Below, in pieces: positions 23,402 to 33,204 of a stretch of DNA of 64,000 nt (the stretch's first letter is position 1; every line of letters begins with the position of its first letter). The stretch comes from a virus. The notes below the pieces were generated by a model that ran no database searches, was not told the DNA's origin, and was given only the letters and a program-made list of their open reading frames with translations. The translations under genes were made by a program, and so were the position numbers. The DNA is taken from the IMG/VR virus record IMGVR_UViG_3300022074_000006, positions 1 to 64,000 of that record. One strand, written 5' to 3'.

Positions 23402-26394
23402 TGTACTTAATACTGACAGCTAGCAAAGATAACTACATAACTAATAAAATTATTTCAAATGGTCCTGCTTTTTCTAAGAGAAGTGTGGCTACTTTAAACT
23501 TTGGCGGAGGAATGGATTCCAACACAAAGATTACGATAACCAGCACTGACTTATTGGCAAAAACTTATCTGGTGATTCAAAATGGACATGGATCTATAGC
23601 TAACGGAGACCTAATAGAAATAGGAGACACTCCGGAGGGTCCAAACACATCATCATCCGGGGAAATTGGAATTTCAGGCGGGACTGTTGCTGTCAACGCA
23701 AAAATAACGTTAATCTCTACAGATACTACTTCCTTGACTTACATAGGTGCTACAGAAGGGGGGTCCGTCGCGACCGGAAAATCTCTTGCCATTGGAGATG
23801 ATCCTGATGGGGAAGGAAATATAGCAGGAGGAGACCCTAGGATTGGAATGATAGCCTTTCAAGTAGGAACAAATGCTGCATCCGGTGCAAATAATCTTCA
23901 GACTGCCATTAACTCTGGAGCAGGTCATAACTCCGGAACTCCTAATTCAAAAATCTCTATAAGCAATGACGGAGCCGGAAAACTAACGCTTACACAGGTC
24001 ACAGCCGGCTCTGCAGGAAACACTAATATAGTAGAAGAAGGAGACTCAACAAACGTTATTACTGTTACAAATTTTTCAGGTGGCAACACTTACACAGCGA
24101 TAGTCGGCGGAGACGAAAGAATAGGGATGACAGCAATTCATGCAGGTAACAGTGCAGGAACTGCAGCAAACAATGCGCAAACTGCTATCAATAGCGCAAA
24201 TGGAAACAACTTGGGTGAGTCTGACTCCAAAATTATTATCGCGAACAACGGCGCCGGATCTCTTGTCCTGACACAGGCAGTTGCCGGAGAATCCGGCAAT
24301 CAAAGAATTGTGATAACATCTGACACAAACAATGTTATCACACTGGCAGACGAAGGTTTTGCAGGCGGTAAGACAGCTGCACCCATAAGAGCAACAGATG
24401 CCAATGTCGGACAGGCAGGTACCTTGGACATTTTCAAGCTATACGGAGAAAATACAATAGCAGGAAACGAAGACGACTTGATTGAGTTAAGCAGAGCCTT
24501 GATAAAGTTCGATCATGATGCTATCATTTCTCACTTGTCTAAAAGCTTGGACATAAACAGTGTCAATTTTAAAGCTGAGCTTAGACTTAGAGACATAACA
24601 ACAGGCAGAGCTGCACCTTCTAACTTTACATTGATGGCTCTTCCCCTTTCTAAGTCTTTTGATGAAGGGATCGGAAGATCTGTTTCGACATTTAACGACT
24701 TAGATATAGCTAACTTTGTGACTGCTTCTTTTGTAGGAAGTCAACCTGTTTTGTGGAATGTTGAAGGGGCGAACGCAACAGGTTCTGCACCTGGAAACTG
24801 GGATGCTTTGACAGCGGTTCAAGCTCGATCGCCATATTCAGGTGCACCAAACTCTGATCCCGCTAATTCTCCAACCACAGTCAATCTCAAATCAACTTTT
24901 ACTGCGGTTCGAGGAGACGAAGATGTTATTTTTGACGTGACAAACGCAGTTTCTTCTACGTTAAAGTCAGATATTGCAAATCACGGATTTAGAGTTAGCT
25001 TTGAAGAGAGTGAAGAAAACAACAAACAAACTTATTTTATTAAGCGACTAGGGTCTAGACACGTTAGAAACATAGATCTTAGGCCTGAGCTTCATGTTTT
25101 CTGGAATGATTCGCAAATAGACAGTTTAGAAAATGCAGAATTTGACTCGGACAACAGCGTGTATCTAAAAAACTACAAAAAGGGAATGCCTAAAAACATA
25201 AGATCAGGTACAGTCGGAGGAGATCCCGCTACTACCACAATGTCAGACATTGCAGGTGCAAACTGCATGAAGCTTATACTTTCCAAAAGTGAACTAAAAA
25301 AGACGTATAACGTTTCCCAAGTCCTAAAGGGAACAGACAGTACAGGTGAAGAAGGAAATTATACTGCTTCTTTTAACATAGACTTGTTTTCAAGTGATGT
25401 TCTAGTTGCCAGTAAGTCCGGGTCTACAACGATTACTTTCCTAGGTGGTCCACTGGACTTGAATACAAAAATTACTTTTTCTTCCACAGACGGGACTTCT
25501 AAGTCTTATCTTGCAATCACAGAAGACCATGGATCTATCGCTAACGGAGACTTAATACAAGTAGGAGATAATCCGGACGGATCTGGAGCAATAATTGCAG
25601 GGGACGAAAGAATAGGTTCTGTTGCTTTTATGGCAGGAAGCAGCAACGTTGATGCTGCAAATAATTTTGCTGCTGCTATAGACTTGGCAAATGGTCACAA
25701 TGCCGGTAATGCTAATTCAAAAATTACAATAGCAAACAACTCTAAGGGTGTAGTGACTTTGACACAAACTACTGCGGGTGGACTAGGTAACAGAAGCATT
25801 GATGTCGTGGGAGACAGCTCCCGAAGACTTAGGTTTACTCGAAACTTCTATAAGTTCACAGGAGGATCAGATTCAAAGACAGTTGAAAAAGAAGCGAGAG
25901 TTTCCGGAAGCATTACATTTGATGTATTCTGGAAGTCCAATGATGAAACTGTTACCTATCATAAAACGAAAATAAAAGTCCGAGATAATTCAGTAGGTCC
26001 GCATGGTCATGGAACTCAAACACCTTCAATTACAATGTCAAACTTGAAGTCTATGTATTCTCAAAAAGATGAAGTCAGAATAAGAGTTTTCCCCTTTGAT
26101 ATGAACGAAGACTTTAAGAACCCAGTGAAGATTCCTCACTCTAGAAAACCTTCTTACGTAGGCGACATTTACTGGAGACTGGTAAATGAAACCACGGGCC
26201 GGGTGATGATCGATTATGAAAAGAACATGGGTTCAACAAAACTTAGTTTTGATAAAGAAGGGTATTATTTTGATTTCTCAATGTCAGTACCTCCGCCTGG
26301 CGTGACGTGCAGGTTTGAGTTCTGCAGGGAAAATCAAGGAAAGGCTCAGATAATGATGCAAAGAAGATTTGCAAGATTTAGGGTGATCAAGTGA
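23401..26394 (+). CDS. large tail/baseplate structural protein with repeated domains
   Basis: This 997-residue protein lies where T4 has gp7. About half of its length is built from copies of a repeating beta-rich domain: a half copy near 41-90, a full copy near 97-229, a C-terminal half near 235-324 and a full copy near 675-823. Signature pieces are KITITSTD, DERIGM, AINSxNGHN, SKIxIxNN, LTQxxAGxxGN and TNFSGG. The middle (about 330-660) has tandem modules with SRALIKFDHDAI and an LxxLxLRD pattern. No catalytic motifs are seen. It is a virion protein by context; the exact place is unknown. Confidence 0.8.
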   Translation: MYLILTASKDNYITNKIISNGPAFSKRSVATLNFGGGMDSNTKITITSTDLLAKTYLVIQNGHGSIANGDLIEIGDTPEGPNTSSSGEIGISGGTVAVNAKITLISTDTTSLTYIGATEGGSVATGKSLAIGDDPDGEGNIAGGDPRIGMIAFQVGTNAASGANNLQTAINSGAGHNSGTPNSKISISNDGAGKLTLTQVTAGSAGNTNIVEEGDSTNVITVTNFSGGNTYTAIVGGDERIGMTAIHAGNSAGTAANNAQTAINSANGNNLGESDSKIIIANNGAGSLVLTQAVAGESGNQRIVITSDTNNVITLADEGFAGGKTAAPIRATDANVGQAGTLDIFKLYGENTIAGNEDDLIELSRALIKFDHDAIISHLSKSLDINSVNFKAELRLRDITTGRAAPSNFTLMALPLSKSFDEGIGRSVSTFNDLDIANFVTASFVGSQPVLWNVEGANATGSAPGNWDALTAVQARSPYSGAPNSDPANSPTTVNLKSTFTAVRGDEDVIFDVTNAVSSTLKSDIANHGFRVSFEESEENNKQTYFIKRLGSRHVRNIDLRPELHVFWNDSQIDSLENAEFDSDNSVYLKNYKKGMPKNIRSGTVGGDPATTTMSDIAGANCMKLILSKSELKKTYNVSQVLKGTDSTGEEGNYTASFNIDLFSSDVLVASKSGSTTITFLGGPLDLNTKITFSSTDGTSKSYLAITEDHGSIANGDLIQVGDNPDGSGAIIAGDERIGSVAFMAGSSNVDAANNFAAAIDLANGHNAGNANSKITIANNSKGVVTLTQTTAGGLGNRSIDVVGDSSRRLRFTRNFYKFTGGSDSKTVEKEARVSGSITFDVFWKSNDETVTYHKTKIKVRDNSVGPHGHGTQTPSITMSNLKSMYSQKDEVRIRVFPFDMNEDFKNPVKIPHSRKPSYVGDIYWRLVNETTGRVMIDYEKNMGSTKLSFDKEGYYFDFSMSVPPPGVTCRFEFCRENQGKAQIMMQRRFARFRVIK
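23521..25869 (+). repeat. four copies (two partial) of a recurring beta domain
   Basis: Copies lie at about 23521-23670 (N-terminal half only), 23692-24087 (full), 24103-24372 (C-terminal half only) and 25423-25869 (full). The full unit opens with K-I-T-x-x-S-T-D, continues through a G-D-D-P-D-G segment and D-E/P-R-I-G, then an Ala-rich helix ending A-I-N/D-x-x-x-G-H-N. It closes with S-K-I-x-I-x-N and L-T-Q-x-x-A-G-x-x-G-N. Similarity is clear at protein level and modest at DNA level, so the copies are old. The same unit occurs in genes at 30720, 33205 and 60294. Confidence 0.85.
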
Positions 26395-29300
26395 CTAGAA
26401 GAAGACTTTTTGACGCTACCATAAGAGACCCTCTACCGATTATCAAGTCTGTTCTAAGCGATAGCAGTCCTGTAAAAGAGAAGACTTTAAATGCCATAAG
26501 CAGCTCTTATTCTCATCCAACTGGGTCTTGGAGATTTGATCCTCCCGGGTCTGGAGTAAAGTCAACACAGCAGCTTCACATAGACTTTTCTAAATTTGAA
26601 AACCACGTATTTTTCAACTCCGCAAGAGCAAAAGTCAATATGGCTTTTGATAAGATCATTAACAGATATCCGTTTGACGGGTCAAAAGAAGAAGTCCAAG
26701 AATTCATTGATGGTCTCAACGGCTTTGAAAGATACGTCTTTGAAAGAATCCCTAGCAGCATAGGTAGTTTGGCTTTTTTGGGGTCACAATATATAAATGT
26801 AAGTGACCGATCAGGAGTCCTCTTTCCTTCCTTGTCTAGAAAGAAAGAAGGCCTTTCTGTCGTGGATCCTAAAGAGGGATCTTTCTGTATAGACTTTCAG
26901 ATATTTGTCCCGAAAAATGTTTTAGGAGCTACAGCAAGAAAGCCGATTCTTCACAAAGTCAATGAAGCAGGAGACGTCGGGCTGACAGTTTACATGAAAG
27001 AATCCGATGCTTTTGGGACAGCACCTTCGGGATCACTTTCAATCTTGTTGTCTGATGGCATATCTTCTCTTTCTTCGTCTATGGAGGTAGAAAAAGGAAC
27101 ATTTGATCATGTTTCTATAAACGTAGCTAGGTCAGGAAAAGACACTCAGATCTCCATGTTTAGAAATGGAAAGCTGACACAAACTTCTGAGGAAAGGCTG
27201 CTGAATACAATCGACACAAAAGGGGCTCCTCTATTGATAGGATCAGCGTCTTCACATGCAGCTGATGTCATCGAGGGAGGAAAGCTTCAGTTTGCTTCTT
27301 CAGAATATTTTTCAGGATCTCTGGATGAACTTAGAATATTTCACAAGACCAGAACAGAGCACGAGATCAATTACAGTATGGACTCTAATGTGTATAGCTC
27401 TGACTATCTTAAGCTTTACTACAAGTTCAACGAACCCTCTGGCTCTCATGGAGGGAGCGATGTAGTTCTAGATAGTTCTGGAAACAGCTTGCATGCAAGA
27501 ATAGAAGGGTATCAGGGGGTCTGCAGAGGTCTTAGAGGTTCTGGACTCGCAGAGGAGGATCCTATCCTCTCTCCTGTCTTGTTTCCTTCACATGTAGATT
27601 TGATCGACTTAAACAAGTCGCTTCTTTTTACAGCATCTCGGTATGATGACTCTAACCCTAATGTAATTACTCGTCTTGTTCCTACTCATTATTTAAAAGA
27701 AGCCCAAATAGATCAGGCACTCTCAACTTTTGATGGTGGAGTTGGAGATCCATATGGGACTTCTTTAGGTGTTCCAGGTTCCGGAAAAATATCACAACCT
27801 CAAATTATATCCAGCCTTCTTTTTACCTGGGCATCTCTTTTTGATGACTTGAAACTTTTTGTGCAAACTTTAGGAGATGTAGAATTTATTTCGCTTGTTA
27901 AGTCAGGAACAGTTCCAGATCAGTTTCTGATCGACAAAGCCGAAAGGATGGGATTCCCACTTCCTGATTTATATTCAAATGCGTCTTTATCGCAGTTTCT
28001 TTTTGCTGCGAGCACTCAGAAGGAAAAAGGCTTAATCACAAAATCTTTAAACTCAGTTCAAAATGAGGTGTGGAGAAGAGTCCTGTCTGATCTTCCTGAA
28101 ATCATGAGATCGAAAGGAACAATTCACTCAGTTGAGACTTTTTTGAGAAATGTAGGCATAGAACCAAATGGTTTGTTTAGGCTTAGAGAATACGGAGGTT
28201 CTAGAAAGATATACCTCGGAAGAGAGCGGCTGAAGAGAAAAGAAGTAACTCCTTTTCTTAACTTTACGTCTTCATACAATAATTTCTCTCCTGCTTATGA
28301 CGCCAATAATATGTCTACAAATTTTCAAGTAGTCAAATCACCGTTTCTCATTGCTTCTAGAAGCGAACCGGGAACGCCTCAAATTACAGAGCATCATAAT
28401 CTAGCTGAATACTACGTTGCGAGAGGCAAGGAGTATGGGTCTGCAGACAACTTAGTAGCTCTGTTTAGGTATTCGTCCGGATCAAGTGGGAAAGTGTCAC
28501 ACCCTAACCACGATGTTGGTCTAACCCTAAAGGATGTTACAGGTTTTGTTTCACCTCTTACGGCATCAGCCCACCAAGCCGGTGCCGGCGTCTCTGTTGG
28601 TCACGGAATTATTACTGGGTCTATATCACCAAAGATAAAGTTAGAATTCGCAGAATATCCAGATGGGCAGGCTCAGTATGGAGAAATTCCCGACAACGAT
28701 AGTTTGTCATTCGGATCAGGCGCTCTTTCTGTGTCTATGTGGGTTCAATTTAGCACAGGACATCCGGGTAATGACAAGCTGATAATTAAAAAGTCTACTG
28801 AATACACAGTTAAATTCGACGCTAGTGGAGACTTGACCTATACTTTAGTTGACAGCGCCGGCGGCTCTAAAACAATGGTGGTATCTGCTGACACCCCTTC
28901 TTCACATTATCTTTTTGATGGCCGATGGCACATGATTACACTTACCCATGAAGGTGGCGGAGGAAACAATGGTGTAAACACTGGAAAGATGAGAATATAC
29001 ATCGATGGCTCGCTAGAGGCAACAGGAGGCACTGTTTCTGGAGGAAATTTCTCTCAAATGAGAAACACAGGAAACAATCTGTTTATAGCTTATGAGCCCG
29101 GGGGAGGCAATACGGGTTGTAAGGTGAATCTAGCTGACTTAGCACTTTGGAGTGCAAGTCTTGATGCAACCACCGTGGAGGCAGTGTACAATTCATACAG
29201 GCGGGAAGAAGACAAGGAAAAGATTGGCCCAGATTTACCACATGGTCTATTGACATCAGGATCATGGGGATACGAAGGGTGGTATAAGTTCAGACCGTTC

Positions 29301-30719
29301 TTCATAAATGGTAAACCTCGAAAGATGCCAATAACTCAAAGTCTTGTTAGAATGTATACGACAGGATCTTCCGTTCCTTCTAGTAAAGGAGGCCTGATAG
29401 GCAATCTTGTTTTGCGATCCGGTTCAGATGACGCCGGTCACTCTCTGGTTCTTCACATGAGACCGAATGTATCTGGAGATCTTTTTAGTCTAGCGCTCAC
29501 CGGTGTGAATTGCTTCAATGGAGATCCGTGGCAAGTATCTTTCGGGAGAGCGAGAAACGATCTTACAGGTTCAGCAGTGTCATCTTCTTACTATTTAAGA
29601 GCAGGATCTGTGAGCAACGGAAAGCTTAGTGGTTTTGTTGAGACTATCGGCGGCTACAAAGACAATTCAGATTATAGTGCCAGAGAAGATCAAAGAACTT
29701 CACTTTTTTCCAGCGGCTCTAAAGAGCTAAACAGTAGCGGAACGTTTTTTGTTATTGGAGACAGTCAAATTACTAATGTTTCGAATGGGGGACTGTTTCT
29801 TCACAATCAAAATTTTGACGAAGAAACAAGAGTAACCAAATTCAAGGGTCAGCTAGGCCCCATCAGATTTTACTCAAAAGAGATAACTCTTTCTGAAACC
29901 AAAGAGCACATTAAGAACTTTAGGTCTGTCGGAGTGGAGAATCCACATAGAAACTTTAACTTCAACATCTTTCGAACCGGTTCATTTGAAAGACTCAGAC
30001 TAGATGCTCACTTAGATCAGGAAGATTTAGTCCCAGACGGCAACGGTTTTCTGGAATTTGTTGACTTTTCAAACAACAAAAACGAAATCTCTGTGACAGG
30101 TCTAGATCCTAAAGTTAGCCCTTTTGATCATGAAACTATGCAATACTCTATACCTTCACCTTACATTGATAGATCTGTTACTAGCAGCAAAGTAAGAGTT
30201 AGAGGATACAAGTCAAGGGATCATGTTAAGAAGTATCACTATTCACAATTTTCTCCGGTGTACGATGTCAATCCTTATGAGGAAAATTTAGATGACAATA
30301 GATTCGCTGTTGAAGTTTCTTCAGTTCAAGGACTCAATGAAGATATCATGAATATTCTGGGAACAATGGATTCGATTGAGGATGCCATCGGAAAGCCTAA
30401 TCTGGTTTTTGCTAGTGAGTATTCTGACTTATCATCTTTGAGAGAGACTTATTTCAAGAGGTTGACTGCTAAGGTCAACTACAAGGAGTTTTTTGAATTC
30501 TTCAAGTGGTTTGATCGATCTATCGGCGGGTTTATTGATTATCTTCTTCCCTCTAAAACAAACTTTCTAGGAACTAATTTTATAATTGAAAGTCACTTTC
30601 TAGAAAGGCATAAGTATAGATACTACTTTGACGATATCTACTTAGGAGAATCTGACAGAGACGGGCTAAAGGGAGAAATAAGACTTCAGCTCATAACTGG
30701 AAGCATAAAGAGGTTGTAG
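26391..30719 (+). CDS. giant tail structural protein with two LamG-like folds
   Basis: This 1442-residue virion protein starts at GTG 26391 in a GTGA overlap. A first LamG/concanavalin-like domain spans about 150-360 and ends with GSLDELRIFHKTRTEHEI, the classic Laminin_G_3 closing strand. The second, at about 760-960, includes ALSVSMWVQFSTG, GRWHMITLTHEGG, MRIYIDGSLEA and ADLALWSASLDATTVEAVY. LamG folds bind sugars or proteins. The C-terminal 150 residues (FFEFFKWFDRSIGGFIDYLL, LERHKYRYYFDDIYLG) look like a separate attachment domain. Its place after gp6 suggests a baseplate or fibre-network part. No enzyme motif is seen. Confidence 0.8.
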   Translation: MTRRRLFDATIRDPLPIIKSVLSDSSPVKEKTLNAISSSYSHPTGSWRFDPPGSGVKSTQQLHIDFSKFENHVFFNSARAKVNMAFDKIINRYPFDGSKEEVQEFIDGLNGFERYVFERIPSSIGSLAFLGSQYINVSDRSGVLFPSLSRKKEGLSVVDPKEGSFCIDFQIFVPKNVLGATARKPILHKVNEAGDVGLTVYMKESDAFGTAPSGSLSILLSDGISSLSSSMEVEKGTFDHVSINVARSGKDTQISMFRNGKLTQTSEERLLNTIDTKGAPLLIGSASSHAADVIEGGKLQFASSEYFSGSLDELRIFHKTRTEHEINYSMDSNVYSSDYLKLYYKFNEPSGSHGGSDVVLDSSGNSLHARIEGYQGVCRGLRGSGLAEEDPILSPVLFPSHVDLIDLNKSLLFTASRYDDSNPNVITRLVPTHYLKEAQIDQALSTFDGGVGDPYGTSLGVPGSGKISQPQIISSLLFTWASLFDDLKLFVQTLGDVEFISLVKSGTVPDQFLIDKAERMGFPLPDLYSNASLSQFLFAASTQKEKGLITKSLNSVQNEVWRRVLSDLPEIMRSKGTIHSVETFLRNVGIEPNGLFRLREYGGSRKIYLGRERLKRKEVTPFLNFTSSYNNFSPAYDANNMSTNFQVVKSPFLIASRSEPGTPQITEHHNLAEYYVARGKEYGSADNLVALFRYSSGSSGKVSHPNHDVGLTLKDVTGFVSPLTASAHQAGAGVSVGHGIITGSISPKIKLEFAEYPDGQAQYGEIPDNDSLSFGSGALSVSMWVQFSTGHPGNDKLIIKKSTEYTVKFDASGDLTYTLVDSAGGSKTMVVSADTPSSHYLFDGRWHMITLTHEGGGGNNGVNTGKMRIYIDGSLEATGGTVSGGNFSQMRNTGNNLFIAYEPGGGNTGCKVNLADLALWSASLDATTVEAVYNSYRREEDKEKIGPDLPHGLLTSGSWGYEGWYKFRPFFINGKPRKMPITQSLVRMYTTGSSVPSSKGGLIGNLVLRSGSDDAGHSLVLHMRPNVSGDLFSLALTGVNCFNGDPWQVSFGRARNDLTGSAVSSSYYLRAGSVSNGKLSGFVETIGGYKDNSDYSAREDQRTSLFSSGSKELNSSGTFFVIGDSQITNVSNGGLFLHNQNFDEETRVTKFKGQLGPIRFYSKEITLSETKEHIKNFRSVGVENPHRNFNFNIFRTGSFERLRLDAHLDQEDLVPDGNGFLEFVDFSNNKNEISVTGLDPKVSPFDHETMQYSIPSPYIDRSVTSSKVRVRGYKSRDHVKKYHYSQFSPVYDVNPYEENLDDNRFAVEVSSVQGLNEDIMNILGTMDSIEDAIGKPNLVFASEYSDLSSLRETYFKRLTAKVNYKEFFEFFKWFDRSIGGFIDYLLPSKTNFLGTNFIIESHFLERHKYRYYFDDIYLGESDRDGLKGEIRLQLITGSIKRL

Positions 30720-33203
30720 ATGAGCAAGTTTGCTATTCAAAATATAAAATACAGACCAACAATAAACTTCAGAGCAGGACCGGGCGACGGGTTCGCGTAC
30801 ACGATGTCTAATGCTGTTCTAAATTGGTGGAGCTTAGAGAGTGTAAACATTGAGCCGACTGATGCAGCAACGTATAGATCTGAAGATCACGTCGATGCTA
30901 GAAGCAAAATACCTTTGATTTACGCTTCAAATGCGGCAAGATCACACGTATCAAGCGACGTCCCCTCTAGAAAAATAACTAAAAGTTCTATCAAGTTCGG
31001 AAATACAGGTCAGATAGCTCAGACTAGTACAAATGCAGTTAGTTTTGCTAATACGTCAATTAGTTCCGGAGATGATCCCTTTAGTATTTCTTTTTGGGCA
31101 AAAAAAGTGGGCGGCGACGCCAGTTCAAAGATAATCATTGCAAATTCAAGCCCGTCTGGCTACACTAGTAGGAGAGAGTATACAGTTGCTTTTGCTTTAG
31201 GCACTCAGCCTATATTGGAAGTATACGGAAATCAAGATTTAAGTGAGTCAATATCAATAAAAGCCCAGCATGCTTCGTCACTCTTAAGTAGTTCAGAGTG
31301 GAAGCATTATGTTTTTTCGTATTCGGGGAAGCCCATCTTCAACGGATCTACAATGGCAAGTTCTGGATTGAAAATCTATGTAAACGGTGAGGTTCAGACT
31401 TCAAATCTTGCACAGCAACTAGAAGATGACTATTCCGGGATGAGAACAAATCCTTTGAATGTTTTTACAATTGGAGATGTCGGTGGAGGCGGAAATATTC
31501 TTCTTTCTGATTTGATAGTTTTTAACAAAGAAATTGACTCTGATTCTGTTAAAGCTTTGTACTACTCCAAAGACGGATCATTCATAAGAACTAGAAACTA
31601 TCTTAAAAAAGGTTCAAAAGTTAGTTCTCCTGAGGGGTCTGAGATTGACGGCTTTAGAGAGGGCGTGAGCATCCGAAACGGTGAAGACCTGTCCACGTCA
31701 ATAAGAATGAAAATACATTCAACTTTAGACTTTGTAAGAGCACACTCAGGTTCTGCAGTCTCAGTTGACTCTCCTTTTGATGACGCAAACATTCCTTTTT
31801 ATGTAGCACAAGATTCCGGAAGCTACAAGGGAGTTTTGGACTCTACTAGAGGTCATAGCGGCTATAGTTCAGTCCTCCTTCACGAAGTTGAAAAAAGAGA
31901 CTTTGGAATTTTCAACAGGCACCAAGACGGAACCCCTTTTAACGATACTCTTTTCGACACTCCACAGAAGGTACTTGAGGATGTGAGAACGATTGCAGGA
32001 GATCCTGACGATCGACACCTGAGGGTTTATATAGGTGAGACTCCAAACGAGCTCTACAATTCAACAGACGTTTATGACAAAGAAGCCCGAGTAGACATCT
32101 TCGAAAGAAGTATTGATTTAAGGTCAATAATTCCGGACCTAAGAGACGGAGAAAGAGATTTTACTAGAAGATCCAGAAGGCTTACAAGAAGTGGATCGAT
32201 GACCATACCTGCACGTACAAGAGGGTTTAGTGGAGAATGTAACTGTATTGGAATTACAGATGTTAGATTTAATGACAACAGAGAATCTTCAATCCCCTTT
32301 TACGAAGTCTATAGAGAAGGAGACATGCACTTTACTTCATCGGCAGTCAAGGATGGATATATGCATGCAGGACGAGGAACAATAGAAACTATCTTAAGTC
32401 AATCTTCCGGACCACGACATATTGATACATCTTACAGTAGGAGGTCTGAGCCTTACGGTGTGTATGCTCAGTCGACAGTTGATACTTTCTACGGTTTGCC
32501 AGGAGCAGACAAGCTTCAGGGCAGGACGTTTACAGCGAGATATAGGGTAAGCTCAGCTGACAAACCCTTTAGAGACGAGTCTAAGGAAACTTTCGTTGAA
32601 GAGAAGTTTAATTCTTCAAATTTTAATTTTGATGCAGGAGTCGGAGCTTCAGCTCAATTAGTTTATGGAATTGGTGCGAACCTTAGTAACCTAGATACAA
32701 TCACCATAACGTCCACGGACCAGACAACAAAGTCTTATAGAATCTCCTCCGGAGGAGGCCTTTCATCAGGAATGGTTGTCGGAAACAAAATTGTTGTTGT
32801 CTTGGGAGCCAACAACAGTGCGACTGCCGCCCAAATAGTGGCTGCGATAAATACATCAAATGGTCATAACGCCGGTACTCCCAACAGTAAAATAATCTTA
32901 GAGCAGGCAGCCATCAATGATGACGAAGGCACGATTACGTTCACTCAAGCAGTTGGTGGAACTGCAGGAAACACAGCAGTCACTAAGAATCAATCAGGAG
33001 ACTTTACTGTGACAAACTTTTCTGGAGGAAAACAGTCTGATAACAAAGACTTCGTAGATACTCTAAAGAAAATGTACATGACTGGGTCTTCTATTCACGA
33101 AGGTCCCCAGACGGGTTATACTATTTCCACTAGAGGAATCCAGGGAGATACAGGCCAGTATAAGACTGACTCAATTGTCTTTGTAGGAATGAAGAGGAAC
33201 TAA
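30720..33203 (+). CDS. tail structural protein with LamG-like fold and repeated domain
   Basis: The 827-residue protein begins directly after the upstream stop. The LamG-like domain at about 95-280 includes PFSISFWAKKVGG, SEWKHYVFSYSGKP, LKIYVNGEVQTS and ILLSDLIVFNKEIDSDSVKALYY. The middle part (about 300-640) is charged and unassigned. Residues about 653-770 are one full copy of the recurring beta domain (TITITSTD, AAINTSNGHN, VTNFSGGK). It probably interacts with its neighbours, since it shares both fold types with them. Confidence 0.78.
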   Translation: MSKFAIQNIKYRPTINFRAGPGDGFAYTMSNAVLNWWSLESVNIEPTDAATYRSEDHVDARSKIPLIYASNAARSHVSSDVPSRKITKSSIKFGNTGQIAQTSTNAVSFANTSISSGDDPFSISFWAKKVGGDASSKIIIANSSPSGYTSRREYTVAFALGTQPILEVYGNQDLSESISIKAQHASSLLSSSEWKHYVFSYSGKPIFNGSTMASSGLKIYVNGEVQTSNLAQQLEDDYSGMRTNPLNVFTIGDVGGGGNILLSDLIVFNKEIDSDSVKALYYSKDGSFIRTRNYLKKGSKVSSPEGSEIDGFREGVSIRNGEDLSTSIRMKIHSTLDFVRAHSGSAVSVDSPFDDANIPFYVAQDSGSYKGVLDSTRGHSGYSSVLLHEVEKRDFGIFNRHQDGTPFNDTLFDTPQKVLEDVRTIAGDPDDRHLRVYIGETPNELYNSTDVYDKEARVDIFERSIDLRSIIPDLRDGERDFTRRSRRLTRSGSMTIPARTRGFSGECNCIGITDVRFNDNRESSIPFYEVYREGDMHFTSSAVKDGYMHAGRGTIETILSQSSGPRHIDTSYSRRSEPYGVYAQSTVDTFYGLPGADKLQGRTFTARYRVSSADKPFRDESKETFVEEKFNSSNFNFDAGVGASAQLVYGIGANLSNLDTITITSTDQTTKSYRISSGGGLSSGMVVGNKIVVVLGANNSATAAQIVAAINTSNGHNAGTPNSKIILEQAAINDDEGTITFTQAVGGTAGNTAVTKNQSGDFTVTNFSGGKQSDNKDFVDTLKKMYMTGSSIHEGPQTGYTISTRGIQGDTGQYKTDSIVFVGMKRN
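32676..33030 (+). repeat. recurring beta domain, one copy
   Basis: One full copy of the domain described at 23521-25869. It shows T-I-T-I-T-S-T-D-x-T-T-K-S-Y, a Gly-Ala-rich middle, A-A-I-N-T-S-N-G-H-N, S-K-I-I-L, F-T-Q-A-V-G-G-T-A-G-N and a V-T-N-F-S-G-G-K end. The closing half is the part most like the copies in the 997-residue protein. Confidence 0.85.
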
Positions 33204-33204
33204 A

